Assembly (NCBI GenBank): GCA_050951725.1
Contig: JBMNJO010000022.1
Coordinates: 1 to 64,000, forward strand
Direction of reading: 5' to 3'
DNA: 64,000 nt
Source: DTU052 sp050951725
GTDB lineage: Bacteria; Bacillota; Syntrophomonadia; Syntrophomonadales; DTU052
Made by a program: the position numbers and the translations under genes. Positions within the stretch are counted from its first letter, which is position 1. Each line of letters starts with the position of its first letter. Under the pieces are notes generated by a model. It was given only the letters and a program-made list of their open reading frames with translations. It searched no databases and was not told the DNA's origin. Positions 22,132 through 31,507 of the stretch are shown in pieces.

Positions 22132-24741
22132 ATGAAACACGCAGTAACCGTTAAGGATGGTATTTGGTGGGTAGGGGCTTTAAACCCGGACCTTAAGGTT
22201 TTTGATATTGTAATGACCACCGAATATGGAACGACCTATAACTCTTATTTGGTTAAAGGATCGCAAAAGACTGCTCTTCTAGAAACAGTAAAGGACCGCT
22301 TTTTTCCTGAATTCCTGGAGCGAATCAAAGAGGTTATCGATCCATCCAAGATCGATTTCCTGATTCTTAATCACACCGAACCTGACCATACCGGTTCAGT
22401 TGCCGAGCTATTAAAAATAGCGCCGCAGGCGACAGTGGTTGGAAGTCCTATCGCGCTTACGTTTCTGGCCGAGATTGCCAATCGTGACTTTCGAAAGATG
22501 GCGGTCAAAGACGGTGACGTTATTTCTCTGGGGGACAAGACCCTGCGTTTTATTGATGCGCCATTTTTACACTGGCCTGATTCTATTTACACCTATTGCG
22601 AAGAAGACCGGGTACTATTCAGTTGTGATTCATTTGGATCTCATTACAGTGACGAACGGTTATTTAATGATCTTATTGAGGCTGACTTTTCCGATGCCTA
22701 TGAATACTATTTTAAGATGATTTTGGGTCCGTTTAAGCCTTACCTGGCCCATGCCTTGGACAAGATTGAAGGGTTGGCTATTGATGTTATATGCCCGGGG
22801 CACGGCCCCATTCTGCGTTCGAATCTGGACAGCTTTATCAATCGTTACCGGGAATGGACCAGGCCGCCACAGCGCAGTGAGAAGCCCCGTATAATAGTCC
22901 CCTACGTATCAGCCTATGGCTACACTCGCAATATGGCGAACTCAATAATTGAAGGTGTATCCATGATGGGCGATTTTGACATCCAAAGCTACGATCTGGT
23001 GGAAACCCCGGTAGAAGACGTCCTAAAAGAGGTTGAGGGTGCCGATGCCCTGCTGGTGGGATCGCCCACTCTGGTAGGGGATGCGCTGCCTCCCATCTGG
23101 CAGCTGCTCTATAGTCTATCTCCGGTGGTACACGGCAACAAACTGGCGGGTGCTTTCGGATCTTACGGGTGGAGTGGCGAAGCGGTGCCCAATATCGAAT
23201 CCAGATTGCGCGCGCTCAGAATGCAGGTAGTACCTGGCTTGAAAATTAATTTCAATCCCTCGGGAGCTCAGCTGGAGCAAGCATTTGAGTGGGGCGTTAA
23301 CTTTGGGCGCCGGTTAATCGATTTTCTTACACCAAAGACCAAAACCAGCTGGCGCTGCCTGGTTTGCGGGCAGGTTTTCCAGGGGGAAGAGCCGCCCAAT
23401 GTGTGCCCGGCATGTGGGGTCAGCCGCGAAAATTTCGTGCGAGTGCAGCCCGAAGATGAGTTTATTAATGATACTAACGATACGTATGTAATTGCCGGCG
23501 GGGGAATTGCAGCCCTGACAGCTGCCGAGGCCATCCGTAAACGTGACCGGACCGGGAGGATACAAATTTATACAAAGGAACCTTTCCCGGTATACTACCG
23601 TACGGCTCTGGCCGAGTGTATGACCGAGAGGCTTGCTGATGATGCGCTTTTTGTACATCCAGAATCATGGTACCGGGAACACCGCATCGAAGTTTTTACC
23701 GGAAATGCGATCGCAACGATAAACACTGGCGAAAAGAAAATAATCTTAGAGGATGGTACGCCAGTCTCATATTCCAAGCTGATTATTGCTACCGGAGCTT
23801 ATAGCTTTATTCCTCCTATTCCCCGCAGTGACCGTCAGGGGGTTTTTGCGCTGCGCAGCCTGGAAGATGCGGACCATATCAGGGAATACAGCCAGGGCCA
23901 TAAGAAAGCAGTTATCATAGGTGGCGGGGTTTTGGGTTTGGAGGCAGCTTATGAGCTAAAGGAAGGCGGCTTTGAGGTCGCTATAATAGAAGCCTCACCC
24001 CGACTCATGCCGCGTCAGTTAGACCAGGATGCTTCAGGGCGCCTTGAGGAAATTCTGACCAAAGCAGGAATTGAGCTGTTCCTGGGTTCGTCAACCGCCG
24101 AGATATTGGGAGATGAACGGGCTATAGGTGTCAAGTTGTCTGACGGACGTGAGATTCCTTGCGACTTTGTATTGCTTTCCACGGGAGTGAGACCTAATAC
24201 GGGACTGGCCGAAGCAGGCGGCCTGAATGTTAACCGGGGAGTGGTGGTAGACAGCAGTATGCGGACCAGTGCCAATGATGTCCTGGCTTGCGGCGACGTT
24301 GCCGAGTACAACGGGGTCGTAGCTGGACTATGGACTGTGGCTGTAGAAATGGGACGCGTGGCAGGGGCCACTGCGGCCGGCGATTGGCTGGAATACGATC
24401 CTCCTAAGTTATCCACCATGTTAGCGGTATTTGACAAGGAGATCTTCTCAGTTGGCGATGTTAACCAGCCTCCGGAAAACTGCCGCATTGTGATAAGCAA
24501 TGACCCGGTGGCCGACTCGTTTAAGAAATACTTTATAAAAGATGGCGTTTTGATCGGAGCGATTATCATTGCTCCCAAGGTTCAGGCGACCGGAGCCTTA
24601 CGTGCAGTGGGACGGGGCGGCAAGGTTAAGGCCAGCAAGTGGAAATGCCGTAGGTGCGGATACATTCATGAAGGACCTGAGGCGCCCGATGAATGTCCAG
24701 TATGTGGTGCTCCCAAGAACTTATTTGACCCAGTCGAATAA
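22132..24741 (+). CDS. Multidomain flavodiiron protein: FDP-rubredoxin-NROR-rubredoxin
   Basis: 869 residues. Residues 1-250 are a metallo-beta-lactamase-like diiron domain (HTEPDHTGS at 81-89, HWPDS, CDSFGSH, CPGHGP). Residues 255-395 are flavodoxin-like (FMN; YVSAYGYTRNMA, VGSPTLVGDALPP). A short-spaced rubredoxin follows at about 405-437 (CLVCG, CPACG), then an FAD/NADH:rubredoxin oxidoreductase at about 447-820 (VIAGGGIAALTAAEAIRKRD, VIIGGGVLGLEAAYEL, DVLACGDVAEY). A second short-spaced rubredoxin ends it (CRRCG, CPVCG). This is the class H architecture I recall from Syntrophomonas wolfei. One chain could take electrons from NADH to reduce O2 (or NO) to water (or N2O) in the cytoplasm. 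Ribosome site AAAGGAGG; a terminator follows. Confidence 0.92.
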   Translation: MKHAVTVKDGIWWVGALNPDLKVFDIVMTTEYGTTYNSYLVKGSQKTALLETVKDRFFPEFLERIKEVIDPSKIDFLILNHTEPDHTGSVAELLKIAPQATVVGSPIALTFLAEIANRDFRKMAVKDGDVISLGDKTLRFIDAPFLHWPDSIYTYCEEDRVLFSCDSFGSHYSDERLFNDLIEADFSDAYEYYFKMILGPFKPYLAHALDKIEGLAIDVICPGHGPILRSNLDSFINRYREWTRPPQRSEKPRIIVPYVSAYGYTRNMANSIIEGVSMMGDFDIQSYDLVETPVEDVLKEVEGADALLVGSPTLVGDALPPIWQLLYSLSPVVHGNKLAGAFGSYGWSGEAVPNIESRLRALRMQVVPGLKINFNPSGAQLEQAFEWGVNFGRRLIDFLTPKTKTSWRCLVCGQVFQGEEPPNVCPACGVSRENFVRVQPEDEFINDTNDTYVIAGGGIAALTAAEAIRKRDRTGRIQIYTKEPFPVYYRTALAECMTERLADDALFVHPESWYREHRIEVFTGNAIATINTGEKKIILEDGTPVSYSKLIIATGAYSFIPPIPRSDRQGVFALRSLEDADHIREYSQGHKKAVIIGGGVLGLEAAYELKEGGFEVAIIEASPRLMPRQLDQDASGRLEEILTKAGIELFLGSSTAEILGDERAIGVKLSDGREIPCDFVLLSTGVRPNTGLAEAGGLNVNRGVVVDSSMRTSANDVLACGDVAEYNGVVAGLWTVAVEMGRVAGATAAGDWLEYDPPKLSTMLAVFDKEIFSVGDVNQPPENCRIVISNDPVADSFKKYFIKDGVLIGAIIIAPKVQATGALRAVGRGGKVKASKWKCRRCGYIHEGPEAPDECPVCGAPKNLFDPVE

Positions 24742-24787
24742 GAATAGATTGTGATGACAATTGAACAACACCTGTCCCCATATCATA

Positions 24788-24816
24788 AAAGGCACCCTGA
24801 TTCAGGGTGTCTTTTT
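24788..24816 (+). terminator. Rho-independent terminator after flavodiiron gene
   Basis: AGGCACCCTG-ATT-CAGGGTGTC followed by TTTTT. The rest of the space up to 25024 holds no gene. Confidence 0.85.
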
Positions 24817-25024
24817 CGAAAAGAGCCATATATTCTCTAAGGTCGGTCTAAGCGCAAGCTGATAAACGGACTTTGTATCTCAAGTTGGTTCATATGGCTG
24901 AATTACGGAAAAGATATTGCAAAAGAGATTTAACGCATGATTAGTATGACAGCTTGCCATGCTGTCGAAGAGTGTCTAAACTTAAAATTAGGAATCGATT
25001 CTGAACGGATTGGAGGTAGCATTA

Positions 25025-26353
25025 ATGGAGAACAGATGGAAAGAGATGTATAAGACTAAGCTCAGGACACCTGATGAAGCCGTAGCCGAGATCCGTGATG
25101 GGGAAGGAGTTGGGTTTTCGCTGGCCAATGGACAGCCAGTGGCTTTCGCCAATGCATTGGGGAAAAGGATTCTGGCTGGAGAATTGAATAACCTATTAGT
25201 ATTCGCAGGTTTGGGATTAAGTCCTACCTTGTTAAACCATCCGGAAGTTGCCAACAAGGTGGAATTTGATGTTCCTTACCTGGGACCGGTTGAGCGTTTC
25301 TTTGTTGATAAGGGATTGTATACATATACACCGGTTAAACTGGGTGATGCCGATTTGATTGCCCGCCGGAACCTGCGCCCGGGTGGAGTTATGGCCATGA
25401 CGGTATCACCAATGGACCGCAACGGTTTTTTCAGCTGTGGGGTTAATGTGGATTACGGGTATGGCCTGGCCAGGATGCACCCCGAAAAGCGCCTCCTGGT
25501 TGTGGAGGTTAACGAGCACATGCCCAGAACCTTTGGGGTCAACCTGTTTCACATAAGTGAAGTGGACATAATCATTGAGCATAACGCTCCGCTCAAAACC
25601 CTGCCGCCGATTCCAATAACTCCGGAAGATAAAAAGATAGCGGAGTACATAGTGGAACACATACCAGATGGGGCGTGTATTCAGCTGGGAATCGGCGGAA
25701 TTCCCAATGCGGTTGGTTGCTTTTTAAGGGACAAAAAAGATTTAGGGATCCATACGGAGATGATTACCGACAGCATGTTGGATCTCTGGGAGTGTGGCGC
25801 CCTTACCTGTCGTAAAAAGAACTTCATCCCGTATAAATGGGTAGCTTCCTTTGCCCTGGGTTCACAGAAACTTTATGACTTTATCAACGAGAACCCGATG
25901 ATCGATTTCTACACCGTGGGGTTTGTTAACCGGCCTTCTATCATTGGCAAAAATGATAATATGATTTCGGTAAACGCCACCTTAGAAGTAGATCTCACCG
26001 GACAGTGTGCCTCTGAATCCATTGGCCCACGTCAGTATACCGGCACCGGCGGGCAGCTTGACTTTGTACAGGGCGCCTGGTTATCCAAAGGGGGACAGTC
26101 TTTTATTGCACTGCATTCCACCTTTACTGACAAGTCCGGAAACAGGAAATCCAAGATTGTGCCCACCTTGGCTCCCGGAACATTTGTCACCACTCCCCGG
26201 ACAGAGGTTAACTGGATTGTAACCGAGTATGGAGCGGCGCAACTAAAGGGGAAGAATGTCAGACAGCGGGTTGAAGCCTTGATTAATCTTGCGCATCCTG
26301 ATTACCGGGACGAGCTGCGGTTTGAAGCCAAAAAAATGATGCTGATTAACTAA
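25025..26353 (+). CDS. Acetyl-CoA hydrolase/CoA-transferase family protein (butyryl-CoA or 4-hydroxybutyrate CoA-transferase type)
   Basis: 442 residues. Class I CoA-transferase of the Cat1/AbfT/But group: N-terminal TPDEAVAEIRDGEGVGF, QLGIGGIPNAV (CoA-binding glycine motif), TEMITDSML, then QCASESIGPRQYTGTGGQ containing the catalytic Glu of the SES-G segment, TPRTEVNWIVTEYGAA at the end. In butyrate-producing or butyrate-oxidising anaerobes such enzymes exchange CoA between acyl-CoA and acetate. Exact acyl specificity cannot be read from sequence. ATG 25025 lies 8 bases after GGAGG. Confidence 0.82.
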   Translation: MENRWKEMYKTKLRTPDEAVAEIRDGEGVGFSLANGQPVAFANALGKRILAGELNNLLVFAGLGLSPTLLNHPEVANKVEFDVPYLGPVERFFVDKGLYTYTPVKLGDADLIARRNLRPGGVMAMTVSPMDRNGFFSCGVNVDYGYGLARMHPEKRLLVVEVNEHMPRTFGVNLFHISEVDIIIEHNAPLKTLPPIPITPEDKKIAEYIVEHIPDGACIQLGIGGIPNAVGCFLRDKKDLGIHTEMITDSMLDLWECGALTCRKKNFIPYKWVASFALGSQKLYDFINENPMIDFYTVGFVNRPSIIGKNDNMISVNATLEVDLTGQCASESIGPRQYTGTGGQLDFVQGAWLSKGGQSFIALHSTFTDKSGNRKSKIVPTLAPGTFVTTPRTEVNWIVTEYGAAQLKGKNVRQRVEALINLAHPDYRDELRFEAKKMMLIN

Positions 26354-26432
26354 TAATCTCATTCAACTATGATTTCCCTGCGAAACCCTAAACTTGTGAA
26401 TATAACTTTTCGGAGGGGAACCAACTAAGCAT

Positions 26433-26458
26433 AAAAGACGGGATTTCCCGTCTTTTTT
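26433..26458. terminator. Bidirectional-looking terminator between convergent units
   Basis: AAAAGACGGGA-TT-TCCCGTCTTTTTT: A-run on one side and T-run on the other, so it can end both the CoA-transferase (+) and the por/gntR operon (-). Confidence 0.8.
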
Positions 26459-26576
26459 CTGCCACGACCTTCTGAGTATATTCTATTCATGCGAAGATTT
26501 TTATTTTTGGGATCCCCAAAAAATTTGCTTGATATCGTAACCATGTTTAAGGATCCAAGGAGCCCAATTACTGCGG

Positions 26577-27281
26577 CTAACTTTTGGTTAGTCCTATTTC
26601 AACATGGTCCAGGTGCCGCAGCATCCCTTCCCGGGCCGCGGCGGGGTCTCTTGCCAGGATTGCATCCAGAATGACCTGGTGCTCACTGAGGATCCGCTGC
26701 GCGGTCTTGGGATGAGAATACATCTCTGTCCGGTTACTTAGAAAGGTCTGGTGCATCATATTGTCCAGGGTTTTAATTATTCTTCGCAGCAGTGGATTTT
26801 TGGTGGCCTCCGCAATCGCGAAGTGAAAGAATAAGTCAAACTCCACTCCCTGTTCATGCCGCTCAGCCGTAGCCTTCATATCATTTAAGACCTCGACCAT
26901 TTTGAGCCGGTCCTGCTCATTGGCTCTCTGCGCGGCCAGGGCCGCGGCTTCGACCTCCAGAATCCTTCGTACCTCCATCAGCTGGACCAGGGAATTGCGT
27001 TCCACGGAGAGCACAAGGGCCAGGGGCTCGATAGTCTCGCTGTTCATAGAGGCACTCACAAAGGTGCCTTCGCCAGGCTTGACATCCAGTATACCCATGG
27101 CCTGCAGGGCGACCACGGCTTCACGTACTGAGGCGCGGCTAACCCCGAGCATATGGGCCATGTCCCGCTCGGAGGGAAGCTTATCACCGGGGTTAAAGGT
27201 GCCGGTACTTATCAATTCTCGTAACTGATCAACGATTTCCTCGTAGATTTTCTTGGTCTTGATGGGTTTAAATTCTCCCAT
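26577..27281 (-). CDS. GntR-family regulator, FadR/FCD subfamily
   Basis: 234 residues. N-terminal winged helix (IYEEIVDQLRELISTGTFNP, GDKLPSERDMAHMLGVSRAS, VREAVVALQAMGIL, GEGTFV), C-terminal all-helical FCD domain with ligand/metal residues (FDLFFHFAIAEATKNPLLRR, EHQVILDAILARD, MLRHLDHVE). It starts 30 bases after the stop of porB on the same strand with ribosome site GGAGGG, so it is the last gene of the por operon and probably regulates it in response to a carboxylic acid. Confidence 0.85.
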   Translation of the reverse strand: MGEFKPIKTKKIYEEIVDQLRELISTGTFNPGDKLPSERDMAHMLGVSRASVREAVVALQAMGILDVKPGEGTFVSASMNSETIEPLALVLSVERNSLVQLMEVRRILEVEAAALAAQRANEQDRLKMVEVLNDMKATAERHEQGVEFDLFFHFAIAEATKNPLLRRIIKTLDNMMHQTFLSNRTEMYSHPKTAQRILSEHQVILDAILARDPAAAREGMLRHLDHVEIGLTKS

Positions 27282-27311
27282 AGTGCCCTCCTTTTTGGGA
27301 ACCCGGTGAAA

Positions 27312-28250
27312 CTAAATTGTTATCTTCGCCCGTTCCCGCATAAAAGCGATTTCGCGATTGATGTCGCCTTGTATTTCGGCGATGCGCTGTGCAGCGTCAG
27401 GGCCTTTAAGGAGGCGGCTGAAACGCCCTTGCTTCATCAGGTAATCATCCACCGGGACCGCGTCTTTTTTACCGCTGATGATATTCGAGCTGGGTTTGTT
27501 GAAGCTAACCTTGCCATTTTCCGCTTCCCATAACAGCCAGGCACCACTGCGGACGGCCATACGGCTCATCTGCACGGTTTCCGGCATATCAAACTGCCAG
27601 CCCAAATAACAAGGGGCAAGAATTTCGATATATTTCGTGCCCCGGATGCTTTTGGCTTTTACCACCTTGTCGTAAAGGTCACCGGGGTAAGCCACAGTGG
27701 CGGTAGCCACGTAGGGAATATTGTGCTCCAGCATCAAGAGGGCCATGTTTTTCTTGGGCTGACGCTTGCCAGTGGGGGTGGTGGTGGTGAAGCTGCCGCG
27801 CGGGGTAGCACCGCTGCGTTGTACGCCGGTGTTGCTATAGGCTTCGTTGTTATAGCAAAAGTGGATGATATTGTCGTTGCGCTCGGCCGCGGCTGAAAGT
27901 GCCTGAAAGCCGATGTCATAGGTGCCGCCATCGCCCACCCAACTGAATACGGTGGGCAGTTCGCCCTCCAGACGGCCTTTTTCCTTCATTATTTCTATAG
28001 CGTGGGCAATACCAGAGGCTGAAGAGCCGGCGGTCGCAAAGCAAATGTTAATACAAGGCCAGTTGTAGCCCAGCTTGGGAGTCATGCCCATGCTGGCAAC
28101 CGCGCAGGCAGGGGTCAGCAGCATGATGGCATTGGGACCCAGAGCCTTGCCCACAATGCGCAGGGCCATGGTAGCAGGGCAGCCACCGCAGGCCCCGTTG
28201 CCGCTCAAAACCTGCTCAGTATCCGGTAATTGTTTAATGCCGGTAGTCAT
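27312..28250 (-). CDS. porB: Pyruvate/2-oxoacid:ferredoxin oxidoreductase, beta subunit
   Basis: 312 residues. Thiamine diphosphate subunit: GNGACGGCPATMALR (CxxC for a 4Fe-4S cluster), FSWVGDGGTYDIGFQALSAA (GDG motif), CYNNEAYSNTGVQRSGATP, APCYLGWQF. The NEAYSNTG-RSGATP pattern is typical of pyruvate or closely related oxidoreductases rather than 2-oxoglutarate enzymes. Oxidises the 2-oxoacid with CoA and reduces ferredoxin. 168 bases separate it from porA; that spacer shows no gene. Confidence 0.87.
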   Translation of the reverse strand: MTTGIKQLPDTEQVLSGNGACGGCPATMALRIVGKALGPNAIMLLTPACAVASMGMTPKLGYNWPCINICFATAGSSASGIAHAIEIMKEKGRLEGELPTVFSWVGDGGTYDIGFQALSAAAERNDNIIHFCYNNEAYSNTGVQRSGATPRGSFTTTTPTGKRQPKKNMALLMLEHNIPYVATATVAYPGDLYDKVVKAKSIRGTKYIEILAPCYLGWQFDMPETVQMSRMAVRSGAWLLWEAENGKVSFNKPSSNIISGKKDAVPVDDYLMKQGRFSRLLKGPDAAQRIAEIQGDINREIAFMRERAKITI

Positions 28251-28418
28251 ATCTAATCCATTCCTTTCCTGGTCATGCTTATTACTTTGGACATGGATAC
28301 CCGTTGCCGTAATTTCGCAACGAAAACGGAAGAAAGTACTGAATGCGCAGCCCTTGAAGCCTGCTTCCCAGGGATGCGGTGTACCCCTTGCGGGTAAAGG
28401 CGCGGGTAAGGGAACTGT

Positions 28419-29561
28419 TTATAGCGCGCCTGTCTGGTCATCCATCATTGCCTGTATTTCGTCGGCCATGAAGCGGCGGGTCAGATCAATGCCGCCAATG
28501 CCCATTACCCGGTTTTTGACTGTGATGTCGTTGCGCCGGCCAAAGAGCACGCTTTTCAGCTCCGACGCCAAAATGCCGCCGGGGTGACCGAAGTTGTAAT
28601 TGCGATCCAATACCATCACCTGCGCATTTAGCGGCAAGGCCTTGATGATATCCTCGGCGGGGAAGGGCAGTACCAGGCGCGGCCTGAGCAGGCCGGCTTT
28701 GATGCCCCGCTCGCGCAGGATATCCACAGAAAGTCTTAACTCGGCCGCCATACTGTTAACAGCCAGGGCCACCACTTCAGCATCTTCCAGCCGATAGGTG
28801 TCGATGGTATCTCCGTCCCACATGCCGGTAATGTCCTTGTATTCCCGCGCCGCCTGCTTTACCAGAGGGATGGACGCCAATATATCCTGAGACAGCATCT
28901 GACGGAAGGGTGCGTATTCAGCCGCATTGGTCACATTGCTGAAGGAAGAGGGCTCGTCCGGGTCTAATCGCCATTCCGGTTCATGCGGGGGCAGAAAACG
29001 GTCAATATCCTCCTGTGGCGGCAAAGTGAGGGGCATCAGGCAATGAGAGATAGCAAAGCCGTCAAAATTGACCATCACCGGGATATTGATCTGTTCGGCC
29101 ACACGGAAGGCCTGTAAAATGGTATTGAATACCTCCTGGTTGGATGAGCAGTGATATTGAATCCAGCCTGTATCGCGCTGGGCAAATGAGTCCTGATGAT
29201 CGGCCCACAGAGTCCAGGGAGCAAAAATACCGCGGTTAACGTTACACATAACCACTGGCAAACGTCCACCGGAAGCCATATGTAAAACTTCATGCATATA
29301 CAAGAGGCCGTTGGCCGAAGTAGCCGTAAAAACGCGGGCTCCAGCCGCAGACGCAGCCACAGCAGCGGCCATAGCGCTGTGTTCGCCTTCCACCGGTATG
29401 AAGCGGGCATTCAGTTCACCGTTTTCAACCATGGCTGCCACCGCTTCCATAATACTGGTCTGAGGGGTGATGGGATAACCGGGTACTACGTCCACCCGGG
29501 CACATTTTACGGCCAGTGCGGCGGCATGGGCACCGGTATCCATTATAACTTGTGCTTTCAT
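28419..29561 (-). CDS. porA: Pyruvate/2-oxoacid:ferredoxin oxidoreductase, alpha subunit
   Basis: 380 residues. Start MKAQVIMDTGAHAAALAVK; VVPGYPITPQTSIMEAVA and VEGEHSAMAAAVAASAAGAR are the alpha-subunit pyrimidine-binding signature (catalytic Glu in VEGEHS), with TSANGLLYMHEVL and ADHQDSFAQRDTGWIQ next. The C-terminal domain ends with GIGGIDLTRRFMADEIQAM. Follows the delta-ferredoxin subunit by four bases. Confidence 0.88.
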   Translation of the reverse strand: MKAQVIMDTGAHAAALAVKCARVDVVPGYPITPQTSIMEAVAAMVENGELNARFIPVEGEHSAMAAAVAASAAGARVFTATSANGLLYMHEVLHMASGGRLPVVMCNVNRGIFAPWTLWADHQDSFAQRDTGWIQYHCSSNQEVFNTILQAFRVAEQINIPVMVNFDGFAISHCLMPLTLPPQEDIDRFLPPHEPEWRLDPDEPSSFSNVTNAAEYAPFRQMLSQDILASIPLVKQAAREYKDITGMWDGDTIDTYRLEDAEVVALAVNSMAAELRLSVDILRERGIKAGLLRPRLVLPFPAEDIIKALPLNAQVMVLDRNYNFGHPGGILASELKSVLFGRRNDITVKNRVMGIGGIDLTRRFMADEIQAMMDDQTGAL

Positions 29562-29565
29562 ACTG

Positions 29566-29823
29566 CTACTCCTCCTTTTCCATGCGGATCGCGCCGGTAG
29601 GGCATTCTATGGCGCACACACCGCAGCCCTTGCAGTAGCGGTAATCAACAGTTATTTCATAACGGTCAATAACTGCTTCCGGACAAAAAACCCAGCAAAA
29701 CTGACATTTGGTGCATTTCTCAGTGTCAACGACCGGACGGTGCGTTCGCCACGAACCGGTATCACCGCCAGACCCCTTCATCGGCCAGGAAATAGGCCGA
29801 TAAGCTTTCGTAACTGATTTCAT
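29566..29823 (-). CDS. porD: Pyruvate/2-oxoacid:ferredoxin oxidoreductase, delta (ferredoxin) subunit
   Basis: 85 residues. GSWRTHRPVVDTEKCTKC begins a PorD-type two-cluster ferredoxin: CTKCQFCWVFCPEAVI and CKGCGVCAIECPTGAI each ligate a 4Fe-4S cluster. It passes electrons from the TPP site to external ferredoxin. Confidence 0.92.
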   Translation of the reverse strand: MKSVTKAYRPISWPMKGSGGDTGSWRTHRPVVDTEKCTKCQFCWVFCPEAVIDRYEITVDYRYCKGCGVCAIECPTGAIRMEKEE

Positions 29824-29865
29824 TGCAGTTCCATTCCTTTCGCTAATCCAAAAAATAAACCGCCT

Positions 29866-30408
29866 TTACACCCTAATCTGCGTTACGGTGTTATAAGCCT
29901 TGCCTGCAGCACTTAGACTGCGTTTGCCGTTATTGCCGGGCCATTTATTCACTATGGTTTGTTCCATAATATTTTGCGGGATGTTCAGCACCCGACACAC
30001 TGCGCCAAACAGCGGAATATTTATAAGAGGCCCATCGGCTGAAAATAGTCCGGCCTCACTGGCGATGGCATCAGCATACACCTGCCAGGTAGGATGATTC
30101 TCCACGACTACGGCGTGGGGAGCATTAATAATCAAAGTGCCTGACTCAGTAATGCCTTCACTGATCGCTGCTTCGATGAGCTTTTCACTCATCACCACCA
30201 CAAAATCCGGCAGTTCGCATTGACTGTGCGCGTGGATAGTTGTAGGGGACATGCGCACTGCTGCCCGCACGGGTGCTCCGCGGCGTTCCACCCCAAAGAA
30301 AGGTAAGGCCTGGCCCTGCTCACCGTTTTCCAGCGCAGCCTGCGCCAACAGGTGAGACAGGGTAACGGAGCCTTGCCCGCCAAACCCGTTGATTCGAATT
30401 TCTAACAT
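29866..30408 (-). CDS. porC: Pyruvate/2-oxoacid:ferredoxin oxidoreductase, gamma subunit
   Basis: 180 residues beginning MLEIRINGFGGQGSVTLSHL, the glycine-rich start of all gamma subunits, then GVERRGAPVRAAVRMSP and the FGAVCRVLNIP region. The start at 30408 has AGGAGG 7-12 bases upstream on the minus strand; an earlier ATG at 30438 lacks this. First gene of the gamma-delta-alpha-beta-gntR operon. Confidence 0.88.
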   Translation of the reverse strand: MLEIRINGFGGQGSVTLSHLLAQAALENGEQGQALPFFGVERRGAPVRAAVRMSPTTIHAHSQCELPDFVVVMSEKLIEAAISEGITESGTLIINAPHAVVVENHPTWQVYADAIASEAGLFSADGPLINIPLFGAVCRVLNIPQNIMEQTIVNKWPGNNGKRSLSAAGKAYNTVTQIRV

Positions 30409-30901
30409 ATTGTTCCTCCTTTCTTCCATGGTGCTCACCGGGGGTATATGTACCTGAAGCTATGAGTGAAACCAGATTTTCTCCCCTGCTCCTGTCACCA
30501 AGGATTTCCGACAAATATTAATGAGGATAACCCTGAATCAGGAATCATCCGGCGGTCCTGATCTCCTAAGATATCTGACAATTCCCATCCGTATAGCAGG
30601 GGAGCCTCATAAAAATTGGTACCAGGCTCCATCTTCCTGCCAATAGGATACCTGATGGTCAGACCACCCTTAAATGATTTTATGATATAACCCCCCATTT
30701 TGAAAACAAAAATTTGGTTTTTTTCTAAAGGAAATTTAATGGATAAGCTGAAGGACAGACCGTTTAGGGTCACCTCCATCAGGAAATACTCATGCTACAT
30801 CATTTGGTAAAAGATCCCAGAAGGGTCATTGCAGTTAAGGTTTTAATTCATATCCGGCTTCCACGGTTCCCTGAAGTTAAACCAGTAAAGGAGGACTACA
30901 T
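30409..30901. other. Divergent intergenic region between por operon and spoIIR
   Basis: About 490 bases containing the por promoter (-) and the spoIIR promoter (+). A frame of 94 codons on the minus strand (30495-30779) has no ribosome site and no recognisable product. A GGAGCC/GGCTCC hairpin (minus-strand sense, about 30602-30632) encloses TTGGTACCA, a short palindrome of the TGGT/ACCA type bound by some FadR-family regulators. That is a weak candidate operator for the gene at 26577. Confidence 0.4.
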
Positions 30902-31471
30902 TTGGTAAGGTTTCATCCCGCTATTGCGGGCATTGCACTGGTGGCTTTGCTGATAAGCTTTCACCAGTACCAGATCCACAAAAACCCATGTTACGAAGTT
31001 TTGCGACTGCATGTCGTAGCCAATAGCGACAGCCCGTATGATCAAGCGGTTAAGCTGAAGGTGCGGGACTCCGTTCTCAAACTGATGGATTCGCGTTTCG
31101 CCGGGGTTGACGATGCCGGGGAAGCCCGCCGTATCGCCGAGGCCAGTTTGCAGGACATTGAACAAACGGCTGAGGAAACATTGTCTGCATACGGTCATAA
31201 TTACCCGGTAAAGGCCATGGTAGGGAACTTCGATTTTCCCACCCGATTCTACGGAACCCAGGTCTTTCCCCCCGGTGAATACACCGCTGTACGGGTGGTT
31301 TTGGGTGAAGGAGCAGGACGAAACTGGTGGTGCGTCCTTTTTCCGCCCTTATGTCTGAATAACATCGATGAACAGAGCGGCCAACCGATTGAAAATCCCG
31401 AACTGAAACTGAAACTCGTCGAGGTGCTGAAAGACCAGCCCTGGATACAAAAAATCGCTGGCAGTAGGTAA
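30902..31471 (+). CDS. spoIIR: Stage II sporulation protein R
   Basis: 189 residues, TTG start after AAAGGAGG. N-terminal signal/anchor (AIAGIALVALLISF), then the SpoIIR signature LRLHVVANSDSPYDQAVKLK and VRDSVLKLM; late WWCVLFPPLCLNN. In sporulation SpoIIR is made in the forespore and secreted to trigger SpoIIGA processing of pro-sigma-E in the mother cell. Confidence 0.92.
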   Translation: MVRFHPAIAGIALVALLISFHQYQIHKNPCYEVLRLHVVANSDSPYDQAVKLKVRDSVLKLMDSRFAGVDDAGEARRIAEASLQDIEQTAEETLSAYGHNYPVKAMVGNFDFPTRFYGTQVFPPGEYTAVRVVLGEGAGRNWWCVLFPPLCLNNIDEQSGQPIENPELKLKLVEVLKDQPWIQKIAGSR

Positions 31472-31507
31472 TAGTGGGATCGACAGGGGAGAGGGGGGCT
31501 GTTTCGG

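Noticed and set aside
28253..28441. Minus-strand frame in the porA-porB gap
   Set aside because: Starts inside porA in another frame and has no ribosome site; treated as chance.
30600..30700. AGGGTGGTC stretch on the minus strand suggested a T-box leader
   Set aside because: Does not match the T-box sequence AGGGTGGnACCGCG and there is no specifier loop or amino-acid gene downstream.
30495..30779. Minus-strand frame of 94 codons upstream of the por operon
   Set aside because: No ribosome site and no family resemblance; overlaps the expected promoter and leader region.
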